Origin: Toxotes chatareus
Lineage: Eukaryota > Chordata > Actinopteri > Toxotidae
Assembly (NCBI GenBank): GCA_016801885.1
Contig: CM028892.1
Coordinates: 5,774,114-5,838,113 of the forward strand
Length of the DNA stretch: 64,000 nt
Reading direction: 5' to 3'
Shown here in pieces: positions 27,413 through 40,982 of the stretch. The notes under the pieces are model-generated. The model was given only the letters and a program-made list of their open reading frames with translations. It did no database searches and was not told the DNA's origin. Both the position numbers and the translations under genes were made by a program. The stretch's first letter is position 1; each line of letters begins with the position of its first letter.

Positions 27413-28709
27413 AGTATGCATCTGCATCTGTGTCCGTCACCATTTTATCCACCAAACGGCACTTTAAAGGTCCAACAAGCTTCTTTTTTTCCAAGAAGTG
27501 CGTTTTAGACAGGAAGGGGTTGGAAAAGTGGTTTTATCCTTTTTCTCTGAATATACCGCAGACATGCTCAAGTTCATACACTGAGTGTGTGAAAAACACC
27601 ATATGATATACTGTAACATAGATGTTTTAAACAGCAGTTTGGAAGGAAACCATAATCATAATACTATTCCCCTCTAATCATCTTTGAAGCTATTGTAACC
27701 TTGCAGTGTGTGTGATGTTAGCCTGCGTGACTTCGTTGTCACTTACACAGCTAACAGTGTGTGTTTATGTTGAGTGTTATGCATGCTGATGGTGACCCAG
27801 ACCCCCGCAGGGCCTCCCACCCCTCAGGCCCTCCTCTCCCAGAGTGAAGGCAGCAGGATGGGGTCAAACAGACAAATCTACCCCCCTGCTCCATGGAGGC
27901 CTGCCCAGGGCCATTAGTATCCATTACCAGGAGGCATGGACACACCACAGCCTGTGGTGCCTGGTTACACACACACACTCTTGCATGAGCAGACTTGCAG
28001 AAAAGACTGAAGTCCACACACACTACATAAGCAATCAGATTTACAATCATAAAAAGACAATGAAAGCACAAATTAACATATTTACACACATGGCTACATT
28101 AGAAATTCATTAATTAACAACTCAAACGCTCAGAAATAGAAAAAAACACACATGCACAGACATGTATGCATAGCTATGTAAAAATCCACACACAGACAAA
28201 CACACCTGACAGTGAATCAGGCCTCCAGCAGCTCACGACAGAGGTCCTTACTTCAAACAGACATTCCCAGAGGGGATGACCTTCTGGGAGTCTGTGGGGT
28301 GTGTGCATGTGTGTATATGGGTGTGTGTGGACATGAGGGTGATGAAGGTTTGTGTTCAGTGCGAAACAGTCAGCTCCTTCTGACACGTCTCAGTTATGCA
28401 CAAACAATGTGCGCACACACACATCTCTCTACCGAACAGGTGCGAGCTAAATGGTTATGAATGGGCTGCTGGACGATCCACAGTCGGTAATGTCATTTTA
28501 ATAGAAACATCAGGGGCAGCAGGCCGTCCCATTTGTCTGAGAGAGACATGGAAGTGATGGAGACAGAAAAATGTAAAAGAGGGAGGAGAAGATTCAGAGA
28601 AAGGGATCAGATGTCAGAAAAGAAGGAAGAAAGAATCCAAGGAAAGAAGATTGAGTCATCACTGCATCTTGCATGTTGTTCTCGGTTCAGTTCGTGGCTC
28701 TTGCAAACA

Positions 28710-28741
<32 letters not shown>

Positions 28742-30432
28742 GTGTGTCTGGCATGTCAGCTGTGGCTGGCTAACAAGCTGCACCCTCAACAGCCTATTAT
28801 CTAGAGCATGGCAACTGGCCCATACCTGCAAGGTGTGTGTGTGTGTGTGTGATTCAGAGCGTGGCAGCTGTGTCATACCTGCAAGCATCTTCGGGGCGCT
28901 CTCCTCGTCTGTAATGGAGCAGAAGAGAGGGATTGTGGGAGGGATGAAGGACAAAACTGATATCTTGTGCCTCCCCCTCGCCTTTTTTCTCTCCCTGTCT
29001 CCTTCCCCCATGTGAGGAAGGGCGGCATGGACGTTTTCTCTCTCCTCCTTGGAGGACAGAGAGGAGACAGGGTGCCAGAGGCCATATACACACACGTGTA
29101 CACATTCAACGCACAGCCGCACACATACTCAGATTTGATTTCTAACATGGTTTAATTTAAAAAAATCTGACACCATTTATTCTTATGTTGTAGCAGGTCA
29201 AAAGATACAGACCTTGCACTAAAAACTACCAACAGCATGATGAAACCAATGATATAAAACAGTAAAACATTTGCGAATCACTGAACCCGACGTACGGTCG
29301 AAAAGAATAAAGTTTCCATCATCAAATAGGTTCAGATCCTCTGCTTCTGGCAAAGCAACTACCAAAGTGTTCTAGTGCCACTGCTGCTGCTAATTGTGTG
29401 AATAATAATTAGAATGGTGATATTCCGAATAAAAAACTCCCGGGTAGGGACAGGTAGAGCTCCTCACTGATCAGCTGCGTTGGATTTATCTACTCTTTCT
29501 CCATCTTCATCCCTCCTTTCCTTCTCTCTTTTTCCTCTTCCCCTCTTCTCTCACCGTGACCAGAAGAAGTTCTTCTGCACTGGTGCCCCTCTATCCAACC
29601 TTCCAAGCAGAAAACCTGCACACACACTCACACACACACAGACGGACACTTCTTCCACCTACCCACACACACCTCCAACGAACGCACACACACACAGACG
29701 GACACACACCTACTTCCCACCCCCCACCACATGCGTATACACTCACCACCGGCCACACCAGCGGAGGCCTTAGGGCTCAGCCATCTGCTGCTCACCCAGC
29801 TCATATCCCCCCTCTGTAGTGCCCACCTTCCCAACATATGCAGCCCTTGCCCTGGGTAAGGTGGCAGGGGCACTGGCCCCGGCCCCGGCCAAGAGATAGG
29901 GGTGAAGGAGCACATATGTAGCCCAGACGGTGTGTGAGAGAGAGAGAGGAGGAGGGGGGAGAAGAGACACAGAGACAAATTAAGGATTAGATATCGCTCT
30001 CCTTGAATCTCTACATCTATTTCTCGCTCTGTCTCACCCATATGGCCTGTTTCTTCCATGTTGACACCAGCTCAGTGACCACCAAGGTCGCACCCTGTAA
30101 AGGGCTACTGAGGCCTCAAGCAAGGCGGTGGAGAACAGAGCAAAGAGAGGGACACATGGAGGGAAAGGCGGGGTGGGGGGAGGTGATGATGGTGGGATTG
30201 GCATCCTCACTGAGGCACCTCATTTTTTTTTGCTTCCTTTTTTTCTATCCTTCACTTCCTCTCTCTATCTCTTCCCTCTGTTAAATCTTGCCTCGGGGCA
30301 TTCTCTGCCACAAAAGGCAGGAAAAAAAACGAGTGTGGCACTTTCATCCTCCCATCATCCTCTCCATCCATCTACCCGACCCTCCCTCTCTCTCTCTCTC
30401 ACGGACAAGATGTGTGTGTGTGTGTGTGTGTG

Positions 30433-30470
<38 letters not shown>

Positions 30471-33400
30471 AAGTGATATGACAGCGGCGGTGGACGTTTT
30501 GTTTCAACGCTTACATTAATTACATTGATTATTCCAAAGTCTTCCATATTTCATGAGTGTTCTTTTGCATGCACAGGCAATGCACCACTCGCCTATTCTC
30601 TTTAGTCTTCCTGTGCCTCTTTACACGTTCCAGGAAACCTGGCGCTCATGTCAGCATCAGGTTAGGTTAGAAAACCAACGGGGATTTGGGCCAAATACAC
30701 TGGAAAGTTCACAAAATGCAGTTGTGGTATCAGCGGTAGTTAGTGGCAGTTTGTGCAGTTGTCCAACTGAGTTCAAGTTCAGTAAATCTTAGTCTAGGTT
30801 ATATAGGTTATATTCCCATTATTGAAATGATAAAATCTATACTCAAAACAAAAATCACCCTTCTCTCTCCTTCATCTTCTGTTTTTTATTTTATCTGACA
30901 GAAGATTAAGCTGTTACGCGTGTGTGTGTGGGGGGAAAAAGTAAGCGGGAGATAAGTGTGTGTATGTGAGAGGGAATTTGTGTGTGTGTGCACGCACTGC
31001 GTCTGATGGATCAGTGATTAAATAAATCATGGTAACCTTTCCTGTAACCTTTCTCCCCCTCTTCCCCAGCCCCCGTCTGACCTTACAAGACCGACGCACA
31101 TTAAAGACTTCTCTTTTCTCCTTCATCTCTCCCCTCTTCCTCACTCTCCTCTCCCTTTTCTTCATCTCTTTTACATAACTATGTAGTTCTTCCTCTCCTC
31201 CTCCTCCTCTTCCTTTTTCACTTCCTTTGCATCTCTGATTGCATCTCTGACTTTGCGTAATATTATTTTATATTTTATATTTAGTGTGGAGGCCGTTTTC
31301 CTGTTTCCTCTTCTTCGGAGGTCTCAAACAAGGGGAGGACTCCTCATCCATATTGACTTTAAAGTTGTTTGACTGTTGAAACTTTGACGGAACAATCTTC
31401 TGACATTTTCTTGCTCGTTTGTTCCCTGGTTTTGTCTGCGTCAGGCCAGAGTGACATCTGTTTTTGGTGTCTATTGAAGAAATGTGGTGGTGTAAGGGTA
31501 AGAGGCCATATTGATCCATTTTTAGGTTAACAAAAAGGGAATGTAACACGTTTGCAGGGAGGAATAGGTAAAGTAATAATGTATTTTATACAATGAGTAA
31601 AAAGCCATGATTACTTTATGGACCTAGCACTGGTCATTATCTTCATTTTTCCACTTGCTGCAGGTCTCTGTCTCTGTTTCCACCTGCTTTCCTTCCATCA
31701 GACCGACCTCTGAACCCCCCCGAGCCTAAAAAAGGTTCAACTGCTCCCTTCTTTTAGCGTTAATCTGTGTGTGTGGATGTCAGTGTGTGCGTGTGATCTT
31801 TAAGATCTGCAGGTTCAAACGACTACTCCCACCACGCCTTGCCACTGAACTCACCAAGAGGTCGCTGAGACACCACAATGTGCGCAAATGTGTGTGTACG
31901 AATGTGAGTATACTTGTGTGTGTGTGTGTGAGCTGACTCCCTGATCTCCTGCTCTAATACCCTGAGGACCTTTGGTTCCTTAACTATAGGAGGTCCTAAG
32001 CAACCAACCCACACTCTCACACACAAACACACACGCACACACACACAGTACGTAAATGCACACACACATCTTCAGAGGATATCAAAGATTAGACATCAAT
32101 CATTCTCACCTCTTGAAGTCTTGAAGAACGAGCACCTCATACGAAAGGTCAGCACACGCCTGGAGAGCTACGACAAAATCAATATGCAATGATGAAGGTG
32201 ATGACGAGGATGAATAACAGAGGGTGGAAGACGGTGGAGATGATGAAAACAAAGAGGCAGAGGATAACAATCATAAATACAAGCACATGGAAGAACAGAA
32301 CTGATTATTCCTCCATAATCTTACAAAGACAGATCAATACTTATTTAACTTCCAGCACAGACTTTTTTTCAGTTAATTGATGTTAAGTAAAAATGATCTC
32401 TACTGGCAAACAGGAGGAAGTGTAACGGTAAAAAGTTTACAGCACAGAAAAGTACTTAACAGCTGTAGAGATCCATCTAATGTAAGATATCGTGTGCAAA
32501 ATAGTAAAATGTTCATGCTCGTGTTGAACTGATTGTTCTTGTTTTATAGCAACGTTTTTCAGCCTCTGTGCTTCATGTTTCTTGCCACGCTCTTCACTTG
32601 TTGCTCTGTCTTCCCCCTTTTGAAATTTTTTGCTCCAAGACTAAGGCATAGACTTTCAGTAGGCAGCCAGTGGTTTAGCTCTGACGGCACCATACATGGA
32701 ATCTGTTGGTTAAGACATTTTGTTCCACAGGACAATAAAACTCTTACTTATTGTCTTTGTTTTCCTTGAGGCCACATTTAACTTTTTAAATTTGCAAGAA
32801 TAACAGAGCGATTTTCTCTTCTGCTGGTTGGAACCCCAGTGCATTTTGGTTGTGTTGAACTTTGCTGGACCTGGAGTGCTGAGTAACTGATTGAGATAGG
32901 AGCAGGGAGGCTTATCTCTAAACGCTTGGTGTTTGGATACGTATGATGTCAGACCAGTTCTCATAATGCTTTCTAGGCTGCGTGTACAGATAAGCTTTGG
33001 GATCTGGAGAAGGTAGAGACATATGCAGGCAGCAAACAAGACACAATTGAAATTGGAGCAAGAGAAAGGGCCTGCTTCGGTTTGTTTGTTCAACTGTGTG
33101 TTTGTGCATATGTGTGTGTGTGTGTGTGTGATGTTCTTCTACGCCGAGCTCACTTTAGCTCACCGTACTCCCTGAGCAGTGACCGGAGCAGCAAGCCCCC
33201 GTCCAAGCACTTGGAATCTGGAACGAGGCGAGGAGAAAGAGGGGATGGATGGGAAAGAAAGAGAGTGATGCGATGGGGGAGAAAAAGGATGGAGCGCAAA
33301 GAAAGGGAGGACAGGAGAAGAGCGGAGGCAGAGACAGACAGACAGAGAGGCAGCACATGGAACGGCACAAAACGGAAAGAACTGACGAACGAATGGAACC

Positions 33401-34480
33401 AAACGAAAGGAGGAGAAGTGTTGGATTGAGGGATGAGAGGGGAGGCGAGGCCACCTCTTCTTCTCCCTCTCCTCCTCTTGTCCCTCCTCTTCCCCCCGTG
33501 AGAATGCCGCGTGTGTGTGTGGATTTTCTTCCTCGTCAGATCTGCCGCGCTTTCATTCACACACAAAGACGGGACGTAGACGTACCTGGCACAGGGGAAC
33601 GTGAAGGAGCTGGCAGAGGTGTGTGTGTGTGTGTGTCTGTGTGTGAGAGAGAGAGAAAGACAGAGACACATAAAGAGACACTGGCTCACCTGCCTGGCAG
33701 ACATGGGTGGCCTGTCTGTCTGAGATGTCCCACTTAACACTGACTCACACACACTTAACCCACTCAACACCAGCATGGGCTCACTTTCTTCTTTCTTCCT
33801 CTCTCTTTCTCAGTCTGTTTCACACGCTCACACATTCTTATACACACTGCCTCTGCTTGACATTGTTGTATGAGTGTGGATATTTACTATTTTCATATAA
33901 GAATGGCTGCAATTCAGAGATAAAGTGTAACTTCAGACCTACTTTGACCTACCATACTTGCTGTACTTTTTCACAGTGTCAGTGCATCAGTTGCTCCACC
34001 AGACTGAAGTATCTGAAAAACTATTAGATGGATTGCCAAGAATTCCTTTTTTTTTTATAGACATTCATGGTCTAAAGACAATGAAGCTCTCTGTCTTTGG
34101 TGATCACAGAGTTACTAGCGTGGCTGTAAATATAATAATTTCCTTTCCTTTTTGTTGACCAGTAGAGTTTAGATTTGAAAAAAAAATAAAGTCAAATTGC
34201 TGCCCAACAGCTGCAGCAGAATGAGTTTTGACACCAGTGTGAAAATGTGTCCATGCTAAAGAAACTGGAGGGGTCTGCAATGCGACACAAACAAACAATA
34301 AACAAGGAGGCAAACAAATTGACACACACGAATAAACACACACAGACACACACACATGCACACACACACTCAGCAATCCTCTATGCTGCAATTAGCTTGT
34401 TTTAAAGGAAACAAATAACAGTAATTTCAACAGAAGAGCATCCATAACAATTCACCCCTGGAGGGGATCAGCTATTTGAA
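27412..34480. other. non-coding stretch, low-complexity tracts
   Basis: No supported gene. TG arrays occur near 28710-28745 and 28833-28850, and a broken TG array lies at about 30411-30467. Pyrimidine-rich tracts occur near 29480-29560, 30225-30410 and 31030-31220, and a purine-rich tract at 33220-33440. Long frames here on both strands are translations of these tracts. One unexplained minus-strand frame (31268-31549) is reported separately. Confidence 0.55.
31268..31549 (-). CDS. unassigned short ORF, possible coding fragment
   Basis: A 93-codon minus-strand frame of non-repetitive composition. It contains a basic stretch followed by KIVPSKF, then an acidic patch and PPKKRKQENG, which would serve as a nuclear-localisation-like signal. 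The KIVPSKF context loosely recalls the conserved basic motif near the N-terminus of HAUS8-type microtubule-binding proteins, but the match is short and from memory. No convincing splice donor follows it. It may be chance, a pseudogene scrap or a lone exon. Confidence 0.12.
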   Translation of the reverse strand: MLHSLFVNLKMDQYGLLPLHHHISSIDTKNRCHSGLTQTKPGNKRARKCQKIVPSKFQQSNNFKVNMDEESSPCLRPPKKRKQENGLHTKYKI

Positions 34481-34482
34481 CG

Positions 34483-34710
34483 TACACACACACACACACA
34501 CACATACACATTCTTGTCTTACTACCTTTGTGAGGACAGTCATTGATTGTGCATTCACTAGTCTCTCATCCTGACCGTAACCATCAAAAGTAAATGCCTA
34601 ACCCTCACCTAAACCTAACAAAAACCAAGGCTTAAGTTGTGAGGTCCGGCCTAAATGTCCTCCAACGATGGTTTTGGAACCAAATTTGTCCACACAACCA
34701 TAGAAAGACA

Positions 34711-34741
<31 letters not shown>

Positions 34742-34743
34742 GC
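34483..34743 (+). repeat. dispersed teleost repeat flanked by (CA)n
   Basis: A (CA)n array (about 34486-34504) is followed by a unique body and a second (CA)n array (about 34711-34741). The body includes TTGTGAGGACA, a degenerate CCTAACCCTCACC/TAAACCTAAC stretch and GTGAGGTCCGGCC...ATGTCCTCC. This layout resembles a repeat family common in fish genomes, with 'TTTGTGAGGACC', an AACCCTAACC-like middle and a complementary GTCCTCA end. The family name is not known to me. The complementary GAGGAC/GTCCTC ends suggest it can fold as a hairpin. Confidence 0.55.
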
Positions 34744-36311
34744 GCAGGGGAAAAGAAAAGGCACAAACACAGTCACATAGTTGGGAATGTGGAAGCAGTC
34801 ATATTCAAATACAGCACATAGACAGATTCACACACATACACGCACACAAAGATGCACATACATGCTAACACACACACGCACACATCTCCATTAAGTGTAC
34901 TTGAGAGCAGCAGAGAGGGTCAGCTCAGTGTCTGAGTTATTATGCTACTTTGTTCTGCCTCAGTGGGAAGGCTGCACCCTGCACGCACATGCACACGCAC
35001 ACACATACACACAGACACACACACGCACAAAGAATTATTATCACCCATCAACACTCAAGGTGCAAATATAAAAGGGTTGGTTTGATAATGGATTGAGAGA
35101 GATGAATAAAAGAATAGGTAAAAAGATGGATGGATAAATGGAGAGAGAAAGCGTCTGGTCGCTGTTTCTTTGCTCGTGTGTAGAAGTTTGCAGCTGGCTG
35201 CGAGACCCAGCCTCTGTCTCTCCCTCTTTATATCTCCCCACCTCTCCGTCCATCTATCCATCCTTTCCTCTCTGTCTGGGTGTACAACAATGGCGTGAAA
35301 CATCTGCAGCTACCAGGTAATTATGGGGGAGCCAAAACAGTGCGCAGTGCCGCACCGATGAGCTCCGGCACCCCGCAATTAGCCCTGCATCTCCATCTCC
35401 CCTCGCCCTGTCTCTCCCCCGATGACCAGCGTATTATCTCTCTGAAGAGACCTGGGAGACAGAGGAGAGTGGAGAGGGAAAATAGACAGATGAGTGATCT
35501 CAGAGGGACGTGAGTGGTGGGAGATGAGGACAGTCACACCGCCAAAACTGTCCGTCTGAACAAGTCGTGATGTCTGTTTTTCAAGTCCTTGTTTTGAATT
35601 TCTTTGGATAGTGTGTGACAGTAATTTCACACAAATTAATCTTTATTTTTCTACTCTTCATCTTGCACTTGGTTCACAGATGTGAACACCTGAAAAGCCT
35701 CTGGTGTGCAGAAGGTGGTGCAACAACAGGGATAGTAACCTTGCCTGTACAGTCATGGAAAAGAGTCCCACATACAGAAAACCCCTGTTCATTTTAATTA
35801 ATTTTCATATTCAGCTCCATCTTCTTTGGGGCTTCATTTGTTTTTGACCCATCAGACACAGATGTCTATCTCAGATGATATTTGATTGTAATATCTGAAC
35901 GTATTCGTGTGTCAGTCTCATATCTGATGTCACTATCAGTATAAAAAGCTAGACTAAGTAAAGGTGTGATAGTAAGGAGGACAGAGTGAAGCCATCTGGG
36001 CATTTTGAAGCTCAATAGTTCAGCAATTCAAATTCAAATCCCAGTTTATTCACTGTTTTCCAAACTTTTCCATGGGGGCAGCTTCCCTCGCCTTCTCACA
36101 TTTACCATCCACTGTGTCTTCATTACTTGTGTTTGATTGGTAGGTGCACGAGTGTTTGTGCGCGCACACATTTACATGTGTCAGTGTGTGTCTGTGTTAG
36201 CTCTTCTCCGTTTGTGCAATTGTTTGCTTATGCATGTGCTCCCCGAGAGCGTATGTGTGTTTCTGACTGCGGGTGCAATTTATGATGTGTACTTTTTTTC
36301 TCTTCCTAGTC

Positions 36312-36437
36312 CAGGAGTCCCCGTCAGGACCCCTAGGCGTCCCTGTGCCTGCCTGCCAAAAACGTCTGCATCTCCTGGACCCCCTCGAGGCAGGGGACAG
36401 CCAAATGTCACTTGGACCCTCTACAGAGTGGTGGAGA
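36312..36437 (+). CDS. weak candidate exon, gene unknown
   Basis: A strong pyrimidine tract and AG end at 36311 and are followed by an open, GC-rich stretch starting SPSGPLGVPVPACQKRL. A possible GTACAG donor follows at about 36438. Third codon positions are GC-rich, unlike the surroundings. After that point the frame runs into a purine-rich low-complexity tract, which argues against a long exon. No homologue is recognised and no partner exons were joined. Confidence 0.15.
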
Positions 36438-38092
36438 GGGGTACAGGAAGAGGCGAATGGGAGAGGCGGGGTGGTGGAGGAGGAAGGAGGAGAGGGGGAG
36501 GAAATGGGGAATTGAATGAGAGGGAGGCGAAAGTTAAAGAGGAGATACAAGGATGTGCAGAGTGGCAACAGGGTTTGAGACGACAGGTGGATGGAAGGAG
36601 AGAGAAACTGACTCACAAAGCAAATGTCCACAGTCCTGTAGAATAAAGTACACTAACAAATAATAGTGACTTATATGAGCTCATATGTCTTTCAGCACAC
36701 ACTTTTTGGCCCAAATCTTGGAGCAACAGATTTCTATCTTTTACATTGCTGCTGACCAGTTTCCATAAATTCTTAGTTAGATTTCCTTCTTCCCAGACAA
36801 GCAGCAGCTGTGACAGGCTGTTACAGTCAAATATAGTATGAAAATACAGACGCTTGCATGTGATAGATTAATCACTGCTGTTTGGAGCTCTTATTTTTTT
36901 GCCAGAACAATGTTACTGTTGCATAATTGCTAATGCAACTGCAAGAAGGGGCTGTTTTTGAAGCACTTTTGTTTCTGTGCTCAAGGAAATGCTAACATCT
37001 TCAGTAAGATGTGATAATTGGCTCCTAATCGTAAGGTTATTTAATAGAAGCTACAAAATTAATGTTATTCTTTTTCCATGCACATACTGTACCAACAAGG
37101 AAGTCTCTGCAACTTGATACCTACTTTATTCTTTACTTAACTTAAACCAGTGGCAGCTTGGCAGGTAGGAAGTCAATCAGTCTGTCAGTTTTTGGTACAT
37201 TATTGAAGATTGAATACACGGTAATTCAAATAAGGATTTCAGCACTTTTGTACATTTTCACTGATTGTTTTGTGGTGAGTCGTTTCTTTTAGAGGATTGT
37301 TTCCCCAATTCGTTATAATTTGTTTGGTGTGTAAAAGAATTAAATGTTAAACGCAGTGTTACATGTGGTAAACACTTTGCATCTAAATTACTTTCAGTAA
37401 TGTTTCTATGGAAGTCAGTCAGCCATGCAAAACCCAAAACAGCCCTCACATGTTATAAATGTCTCATATTTGGGGTTTTTTCTAATTACTTTCTTTTCAT
37501 CTTTTTTCTCTTGTCCACCTCCCCCATTCATCTCTGCCAGTCCCACTGTGTGTATTAGCATACTGTAGGTTAGGTTACATGAATGTGTGTGTGTGTGTCC
37601 CTTGCTCCTTGTCCTTGCATTGAGGACAAATGGAAGACAAGGCCAAGACTTCTCCCTCACAAATAGAACATTTATTCATACAACAGACTGAGAAGGATAT
37701 AAATCTACTCATTTTTAATAGGAAACGCTCAGTTCAAGTGTGTGTGTGTGTGTGTGTCTGAGAGGTATATGAGGTAGATGAAGGAATATGAAGGGATAAA
37801 AACACGTCTTATTCTGGGTCACAGCTGCTGAGATGAAAACACACACACTTGTAACCTTCTGCTTAACCCTAATTCCCAATAGACCCGCGCCCACACACAC
37901 ACACACGCACGCACATACACAGTGTCTACTTTACAAGTCCCCTGCGTGTCCTGTCACTCTGGGGGATATACAGTATCGAACAGGGATGTACATGGAACAC
38001 GCACATGAATAGAAACAATAGAGTGGCCTTCATACTTTTATTCCCGATTGATACAACATGAACATTTCTGCACTGATTATGGGTCAAGTCCA

Positions 38093-38118
38093 CAGAGAGA
38101 GAGAGAGAGAGAGAGAGA
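38093..38118 (+). repeat. (GA)n microsatellite
   Basis: About 26 bases of GA repeat, pure purine on the plus strand. Confidence 0.95.
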
Positions 38119-40946
38119 AATAAAAAAGACAGATTTAATTTCAGCGTGAAATAATAAGATCGTTTATTACAGAAAAAAAACCCAGAAGCTTTTATTTATC
38201 TAAATCAAATTGTGAAGAGAGCTTTCCCACCGCATGCAGGCGAATCATGTGTTTTTATGTTTTTGTTTCGTTCATTTAAATCACTTTTAGACCCAAATTG
38301 CAGTGTCTTCAGTAGCTAAAGTATGTCTGTTAAAATACTGGAATAATGCTGCATTAGAAAGGCAGGTAACTTAGAATTAGCAGTAAGACGGGGTGTGTAA
38401 TTAGACGAGTTGTCATTTGTGTACAGTCTAATGTATAATTCAAGCAGCCGTGCACATGAGAAAAGAATGAGCTGGCTTTAACTAGTAGCTAGCACTCCAA
38501 ACAGCACCTACACTGCAATTATGGATGTGAGATAGGTGTGTGTATGTGTATGTGTGTGTGTCTGTGTGTGTACACATCCACCAAGTTAATGGCTGTGTGG
38601 ACGCGATAGTCGAAATGTGTTCATTTGTAACATTTTATCCTGGTTCACCTCACTCAGCCACTGTCACAAAGCAAATACACACACAGAGACACTCAAACCC
38701 ACATATACACACACACACAAACACACGCGTAAGCTCACAAAGAAGGAGAGACAACGCAACACAGGCGTGTTAGAGTGAGAGAGCAAAATTGTCTGCCAGC
38801 TTGAGTCCATTTTCCACAGCAGGTAGTTTTCCCAAAACGCTGAAACTTTTTCAAGATTTCAGGAAATTTTCACCCCTTTAATTGTTCATTGGTCACAGTA
38901 CAGTCCTAAAAATAGAAACTAATGGCCTACTAATATTACAACAATAGTTTAAAAACAGAATAGTTATTCGGGGCCTTTAAGTTTCAGTTTCCTTGCTTTT
39001 GTATTGTGGAAAAATGCCAAATGTGGGAAATAGGGACACACACAGATTCAAGAAACCAACCAGCTCGCCTGACTGAAAACCCTTCTTGGCAGAAAAAGGG
39101 AGCACTGAGGGAAACCCACATGAACAGCCATGTCCTTCTCATTGTAATGCAACAGTGAGCAGAAATCTGTGTCAATGGGGTACTGGAAATCATGAGGCTG
39201 ATCACTGGGTTATGTCCAAACTTCTACTGTTGCATTATTTCCTGAGCCTTGAATCCAAGAATTGAGGTTATTATTAGGTTGCTGTGAATGTCAATGTGGC
39301 AAGACCACTGAAGTGTGCAGGCAGAATCTGTCCACTGATAAGGACTGCACATGAGTAACATGACTTTTAAGTGTATGTAAAGATTTGATATTTAGAGATC
39401 CTCATTAGGGAACATTTTACTCGTGACCCCTAAACAGGAGTTCGTGGTTTTAAGCGGCATATGGAAATTCATTTTCTAATCCAGATTAAGTGTTTATTTG
39501 ATGCTTTCTGATGATATTTTCCCTCTAGAGTGACTCATAAAGGCGTGTAAATACCAACAATGGGCATCAATACAGATGCAAACACGGAAAATGAGAGGAA
39601 TGTTTCCCTTCAGTGGCCGTAAAACTGAATAAAATAAGCTATTTGTGTAGCTATTCAAGTCTGTGACTGAAATAGCATCACCTACAGACTTGAATCCTCA
39701 TTCAGTGCAAAATATTAAGCTTAATAAGCTTTAATAGTGTTCTGGAATCTAATTAATCAGCATTTTGAATATTCTTTAAATTTATTAAAAAAAAACCATG
39801 CACATTTAATTAAAGTGTTCAAATTGGCTCTTTTAGCAAATTTATCAGCTCTTAATACTATTAATTCTACACACAATTCACACAACCACACAGTTCTAAA
39901 TAGAATATTGTACACAAACACAACATTTTTTCATAACTTTCTTTTGTCAGCTTAAATCCAGCCTCATCTATATGAAGATAGATAAATTCAGACGGAATTT
40001 CATCAGCATCCATTTGCAAAACTCTCTAAAAAACAACACTGTGTAGTTCAGTATAGGCCAACTATAAATTTACATGTAAAAAGGTTCTGTGTGCAGTGCA
40101 CAGTGCTGAAGTGTACATTACTTACCTCCACATGTCCATGCCACAGGTCTTTTACGCTGGTGGAGTTGTTTCATTTGTATGTGATGCTTTTTAAGGATTC
40201 GCCCCCGTGTTGATAGAGAGGCCTGATGGACATTATTGAAAACTGTGTGGTCACTGAGGATATTTGTTTGAATTTCTCTGGAGGCGTATCGCATTATTGG
40301 CCAAAACTATGGTCCTTGTCTTCTTTGTCCACGTCTTCCTCCAGATCTACATCTATCTCTTCCTCTCCCTACTCTTCTTTCCTTTTCCTCTTACTGCAGC
40401 ATTTCCTTCCATTTTTGTTGCAGACAGGTAAACTCACCTGTTGCTTTTTTAAAGTTGTTATGCCTAATTGGTGAGTTTACAATTAAACACCTAAGTAAGT
40501 GTTGGTTCATATTTGTGGTAATTTGAAAGGCAGTGCGTTGAAATGGCAAAGACGTTACAACATGTTACAGTTCTGTCTAATGTAGAGAGGTGTGTTAAAT
40601 GTTTTGCAAAAAGTGTGAGGCTGAGAATTTGTTTATAGTTGTGCAGATCAGGGCTGAGGTGTTGCTACTTGAGTGTCAGGTTTCACTAACTGTGAACTGT
40701 GTGTTGTTTTTAATGTTAGTATGTGATGAGTCTCAAAAATCTGTAGGAAAAAGGAAGGACAGGATCATTATTGGATGTTCACGTAGCTCCATCTTGTGGT
40801 TGTTTGCTGGCATTACGCCTCATTCAAAACAGTCTGAAATGCCTTAGAGGTAAAATAAGTAAATAATAATTAACTGATAAAAGGTCCGTGCATCTTTTGG
40901 TATTTGAATTTTCCTTCAAACACTGATATTAAAAAAATACGAGGCA

Positions 40947-40965
40947 TATCTATCTATCTATCTAT
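40947..40965 (+). repeat. (TATC)n tetranucleotide repeat
   Basis: Four to five TATC units directly before a pyrimidine tract and an AG that could be a splice acceptor. A related TCTTA-type imperfect repeat lies at 41199-41225. Confidence 0.85.
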
Positions 40966-40982
40966 TTTCCTCTCTTCCACAG

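Larger units (their letters stand above)
34744..40940. other. non-coding stretch, no supported gene
   Basis: Contains CA-rich sequence at 34820-35030, a purine-rich tract at 36430-36620, a (GA)n array at 38093-38118 and otherwise AT-rich unique sequence. The island at 35280-35420 (GGTAATTA and GCAATTAGC) is repeat-free and could be regulatory. A weak exon candidate at 36312-36437 is listed separately. Confidence 0.55.

Noticed and set aside
28533..29122. 160-171 codon frames on both strands
   Set aside because: They run through TG arrays (VCVCVC / HTHTHT) and low-complexity flanks. The opposite-strand mirror frames show this is compositional.
33150..33776. 208-codon minus-strand frame and overlapping plus-strand frames
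   Set aside because: They are translations of a purine/pyrimidine-biased tract and TG repeats. Open frames occur on both strands, with no recognisable domain or clean splice sites.
40360..40430. possible 28-nt exon between two CAG acceptors and GTAAACT
   Set aside because: Pyrimidine-rich sequence gives acceptor look-alikes, and there is no frame partner or homology.
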